A stretch of 23,700 nt of DNA, from positions 1 to 23,700 of IMG/VR virus record IMGVR_UViG_3300011114_000454; one strand, 5' to 3'. Position numbers and translations under genes: made by a program. The notes under the pieces were generated by a model, which saw nothing but the letters and a program-made list of their open reading frames with translations, searched no databases and was not told where the DNA came from. Origin of the DNA: a virus. Within the stretch, counting starts at the first letter, position 1. Every line of letters starts with the position of its first letter. Positions 21,631 through 23,700 of the stretch are shown here, piece after piece.

Positions 21631-21987
21631 GACCTCTGGAACACAGAAACCGCGATTGAAGACATTCCTGGCCTAGACCTCAATCTGCCGATCTGGATTG
21701 ACCAAAACATTACCCCCAGTGATGTCGCCGCCATTGTCCAAGGCGGCTGCGCTTCAGGCGCATATATGCCGGCCGTGACGTATCACAAGGCGCTTGCTGT
21801 CATGTCCGAGGATGGCGATGAAGTCTTACAGTTTATTGAGGATCAGCTGGGCGAACTACCGCAACCAAAGCGAGGCGAAAGCTGGTCCGGCCTAGCCTGT
21901 TTCTACCTTTCAACTGCGGTTGAATTATGGGCGTCTAGTGTTGAAAGCGAATTAGAACAATTTGAACTTGAAACAGAGGAGGCTTAA
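21622..21987 (+). CDS. Conserved phage hypothetical protein (QGGCASGAYMPAVTY)
   Basis: A 121-residue acidic protein. ATG 21622 overlaps the previous stop and ATG 21628 lies 6 bases on; AAGGAG (21615-21620) is 1 base before the first but a better 7 bases before the second, so the product may start MDLWNTE. The middle VAAIVQGGCASGAYMPAVTY, HKALAVMSEDGDEVLQFIED and SWSGLACFYLSTAVELWASS is a pattern I recognise from uncharacterised phage and plasmid proteins. It is mostly helical with an acidic tail. No catalytic motif is evident. It ends two bases before the next ATG, which has its own AGGAGG. Confidence 0.8.
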   Translation: MTMDLWNTETAIEDIPGLDLNLPIWIDQNITPSDVAAIVQGGCASGAYMPAVTYHKALAVMSEDGDEVLQFIEDQLGELPQPKRGESWSGLACFYLSTAVELWASSVESELEQFELETEEA

Positions 21988-21989
21988 CC

Positions 21990-22172
21990 ATGAAGTCACT
22001 TTACGTCTGCATTATCAAAGATAATTGGCCCCAATGCCCTGGCGAAATTATTAAATACTTTGCCACGCGCAAAAAGGCGAAATTTTGGGGCGAAAGGGAA
22101 ATAGATGCTGCGAAAGAACTTAAAATGGAACCATTACCAACGTTTGAAGTAGTTTATAAACAACCCGATTGA
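21990..22172 (+). CDS. Small hypothetical protein
   Basis: A 60-residue basic protein with a strong AGGAGG site 7 bases before ATG. It reads MKSLYVCIIKDNWPQCPGEI, then IKYFATRKKAKFWGEREIDA and a tail ending FEVVYKQPD. The pattern strand-helix-strand (YVCII, KKAKFWGEREIDAAKEL, FEVVY) suggests a tiny alpha/beta fold. I recognise no family. It lies two bases after the previous gene and is likely co-transcribed. Confidence 0.7.
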   Translation: MKSLYVCIIKDNWPQCPGEIIKYFATRKKAKFWGEREIDAAKELKMEPLPTFEVVYKQPD

Positions 22173-22178
22173 CAATAA

Positions 22179-22207
22179 AACGGGGAGGGCATAACGTCCT
22201 TTCCGTT
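22179..22207 (+). other. Imperfect hairpin between small gene and SprT-like gene
   Basis: AACGGGGAGG (22179-22188) pairs with CCTTTCCGTT (22198-22207) over ten positions including two G-U pairs, with a 9-base loop. No U-run follows, so it is a weak terminator candidate or a message structure ahead of the next ribosome binding site (AAAGGAATACAGCCC). Confidence 0.35.
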
Positions 22208-22237
22208 ACGCTTTAACCCTGCAAAGGAATACAGCCC

Positions 22238-22801
22238 ATGACCCGCGAAGAATACCTTAACGCTGCTACCGCTCTTATGTCCCCCTGGTTCAATGCCCAG
22301 GGTTACCCGCTCCCTCCCGTCCGCGTATCTGTCGGTATCCCTGCTGGCGGCAAGGGCGGAAAGCTCAAGCGCATTGGCGAGTGCTGGTCCCCTGCCGCAA
22401 GCGCCGATGCAACCACCGAAGTCTTTATTTGTCCCTCACAGTCCAACGCAACCAACGTCCTGGCTATCCTTGTGCATGAGTTGGTTCATGCCGCTGTTGG
22501 CCTAGAGCATGGGCACAAAGGCGCGTTTAAACGCCTTGCGCTTGCCCTTGGCCTGGAGGGCAAAATGACTAGCACAACTGCCGGTGCCGATCTTACAGCC
22601 CGCCTAACGGCCATTATCTCTCAGCTTGGCGCATATCCTCATGCGGCGCTCAATACCGCACTCTCCGGGCGCAAAAAGCAAAATACCCGCATGATTAAGT
22701 TGGCTTGCGACGATTGCGGCTGGACCTGCCGCACAGCGCAAAAGAATGTGGACGCTGGCCTTCCGACTTGCCATTGCGGCGGGTCAATCAACGTTGCGTA
22801 A
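22238..22801 (+). CDS. SprT-like zinc metalloprotease-like protein
   Basis: A 187-residue protein with AAAGGA placed 8 bases before ATG. The active-site motif HELVH (residues 80-84) lies in ATNVLAILVHELVHAAVGLE, followed by HGHKG at 91-95, which supplies the third zinc ligand as in SprT/Spartan proteins. The N-terminal half contains GECWSPAASADATTEVFI, matching the G-x-C/A-x-x...I-x-(I/L) strand ahead of the helix. The C-terminus has a zinc-ribbon-like set: C157-x2-C160, C164 and C178-x-C180. The family acts on DNA-bound or DNA-crosslinked proteins in cells; in phages its role is not known. Catalytic residues are intact by eye. It is followed by a terminator-like stem. Confidence 0.87.
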   Translation: MTREEYLNAATALMSPWFNAQGYPLPPVRVSVGIPAGGKGGKLKRIGECWSPAASADATTEVFICPSQSNATNVLAILVHELVHAAVGLEHGHKGAFKRLALALGLEGKMTSTTAGADLTARLTAIISQLGAYPHAALNTALSGRKKQNTRMIKLACDDCGWTCRTAQKNVDAGLPTCHCGGSINVA

Positions 22802-22808
22802 CGCAACC

Positions 22809-22831
22809 GGGCGGGGCCTAGCGCCCCGCCC
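22809..22831 (+). terminator. GC-rich hairpin after SprT-like gene
   Basis: A perfect 9-bp stem (GGGCGGGGC, 22809-22817, with GCCCCGCCC, 22823-22831) and a 5-base loop starts 8 bases after the SprT-like stop. It is followed by ATATTTCTT, a poor U-tract, so it may slow or partly end transcription. Confidence 0.6.
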
Positions 22832-22849
22832 ATATTTCTTGAGGATTAC

Positions 22850-23083
22850 ATGCTCGCCATTTTAACCAAGTACCACCCGCCCACAGGCACAAAAACCGGA
22901 CGCATAAGCGCCTGGAGCCATGATGCCAAAATGCTCTTTTCGCCGGCACAAAACACAAAGGCCGATCATTTGAAAGCCGCGCAATCGTTCATGCGGGTGC
23001 ATGGAATGACTGGCAAGTATCTACAGGTGCAGTTGCCCGAAGGTGGGGCTGAGTTCGTAGTCATTACAGGGTGGGAACAATGA
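22850..23083 (+). CDS. Small hypothetical protein
   Basis: A 77-residue protein with GAGGA before ATG. It reads MLAILTKYHPPTGTKTGRIS, then AWSHDAKMLFSPAQNTKADH and a final strand EFVVITGWEQ. The start ILTKYHPPT-x-T-K-x-x-R-I-x-A resembles short phage or plasmid proteins of unknown function that begin with T-K-Y and a P-T-N/G-x-x-G-x-R-I turn. A beta-helix-beta fold is likely. Its stop overlaps the ATG of the next gene (ATGA). Confidence 0.75.
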   Translation: MLAILTKYHPPTGTKTGRISAWSHDAKMLFSPAQNTKADHLKAAQSFMRVHGMTGKYLQVQLPEGGAEFVVITGWEQ

Positions 23084-23169
23084 AACAGCTATTTATCGCA
23101 ATCGCAGAAGGTGCGGCGCTGCTCGCGCTGTTAGGTGTAATTTATCTTTGGCTTATGGTGATCGCATGA
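23080..23169 (+). CDS. 29-residue single-span membrane peptide
   Basis: A very short gene that overlaps both neighbours by ATGA junctions (23080-23083 and 23166-23169), which strongly supports that it is translated. The peptide starts MKQLFIAIAEGAALLALLG and ends VIYLWLMVIA. It is one hydrophobic helix with a single Lys near the start and one Glu. It could be a membrane-inserted regulator or small inhibitor. I recognise no family. Confidence 0.6.
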   Translation: MKQLFIAIAEGAALLALLGVIYLWLMVIA

Positions 23170-23700
23170 CCCTGCTCGCATATCACAATGACCCGGCCAT
23201 CAAGGCCAAGCTACTGGCTGATCTACAGGCTCACGCCGACGTCGACCGGCTGGTGAAGGGCCAGTATTGGGAGGACGGCAAAGGGTGCGCGGTGGGCTGT
23301 ACTTTGCACAGTCTCGGCGCGATTGAAACAAACAAACATGCCGAATACGAACGGCTGCTCGGTATCCCGCAGATGCTGGCGCGGCTAGAAGATGCAATAT
23401 TTGAGGGGCTTGCCAATGCCGACGCGATGAAGTGGCCTGTGCGGTTTAGCGCCGCCATCATCCCTGGCGCGGATTTATCGCGGGTGGGGTGGAAGTTCTT
23501 GCACTGGCTGTTGACCGACGAATTGCCGAAAACAAACGACAAGCGTGTAAACGCTGCTATTGCGAAATGCGCTGATGTGTTGCTGCCGCTGACTTGCGGC
23601 GAGCCGGTTGACCGTGAGGCGGCGGCGCGGGGGGCGGCGGAGGCGGCGCGGGCGGAGGCGTGGGTGGCGGATGCGGCGAAAGCGGCGGCGAGGTGGGCGG
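23166..23700 (+). CDS. Conserved phage protein with Ala-rich C-terminus, partial
   Basis: The frame starts at ATG 23166-23168 and runs off the right edge (178 full codons here). The N-terminus MTLLAYHNDPAIKAKLLADL, then QYWEDGKGCAVGCTLHSLG and LLGIPQMLARLEDAIFEGL belong to a family I recognise from phages and proteobacteria (Y-W-E-x-G-K-G-C-A-V-G-C-T-x-H, then L-G-I-P-x-x-L-A-R-L-E-D). Its usual C-terminus is a long Ala-rich repeat, which begins here near residue 150 as A-A-A-R, A-A-E-A-A-R and A-E-A-W units. Function is unknown. The conserved GCAVGC cysteines might bind metal. The Ala-rich part uses almost only GCG codons, unlike the rest of the window. Confidence 0.85.
   Translation, partial: MTLLAYHNDPAIKAKLLADLQAHADVDRLVKGQYWEDGKGCAVGCTLHSLGAIETNKHAEYERLLGIPQMLARLEDAIFEGLANADAMKWPVRFSAAIIPGADLSRVGWKFLHWLLTDELPKTNDKRVNAAIAKCADVLLPLTCGEPVDREAAARGAAEAARAEAWVADAAKAAARWA

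Overview
The window is part of a tailed-phage or prophage genome (Caudoviricetes) with podovirus-type architecture. Between terminase and tail fibre there is a P22-like set: portal, scaffold, HK97-fold-type coat protein, short-tail adaptor and a beta-propeller-like tail hub, followed by several large Gln/Ala/Gly-rich proteins of the internal or DNA-ejection kind. No tape-measure, tail-tube or sheath gene is present. The accessory genes resemble families common in proteobacterial phages, so a proteobacterial host is likely, but nothing here names it. No integrase, repressor, polymerase, tRNA, IS element or CRISPR array is visible.

The minus strand, from 20650 leftward to the window start, is one long, tightly packed late unit. 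In transcription order it holds: small terminase, large terminase (18745-20079), portal (16832-18745), five small genes (15583-16829), scaffold (14477-15580), a 333-base leader rich in inverted repeats, major capsid protein (13166-14143), a terminator-like hairpin, a putative decoration protein (12585-13091), a second terminator-like hairpin, a coiled-coil virion protein, adaptor, tail hub, a Pro-rich protein, a GNAT acetyltransferase-like protein, four internal/ejection-type proteins, a tail fibre (2088-4160), a tail-tip-like protein, and a lysis-type cassette at the left edge (XhlA-like membrane protein, DUF5675 protein, partial holin-like protein). Most neighbours touch or overlap by 1-11 bases (ATGA or TAATG junctions), which implies translational coupling.

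A divergent intergenic region (20651-21167) separates this unit from a plus-strand unit of small accessory genes (21168 to the window end). The plus unit contains an HTPGPW-type protein, several short unknown proteins, a SprT-like zinc metalloprotease-like protein, a 29-residue membrane peptide, and the start of an alanine-rich protein that runs off the right edge.

No single wholly new system stands out. The observations most worth checking are: (1) an amber codon at 1159-1161 that cuts a protein-like 32-codon C-terminus from its gene, together with heavy TAG use in the late unit and none in the plus unit; (2) the structured leader between scaffold and capsid genes; (3) two terminator hairpins bracketing the decoration gene; (4) G/C tracts and a strong hairpin around the small-terminase gene; (5) repeated boxes in the divergent region; and (6) a 14-base direct repeat with twin ATG starts at two successive plus-strand genes.
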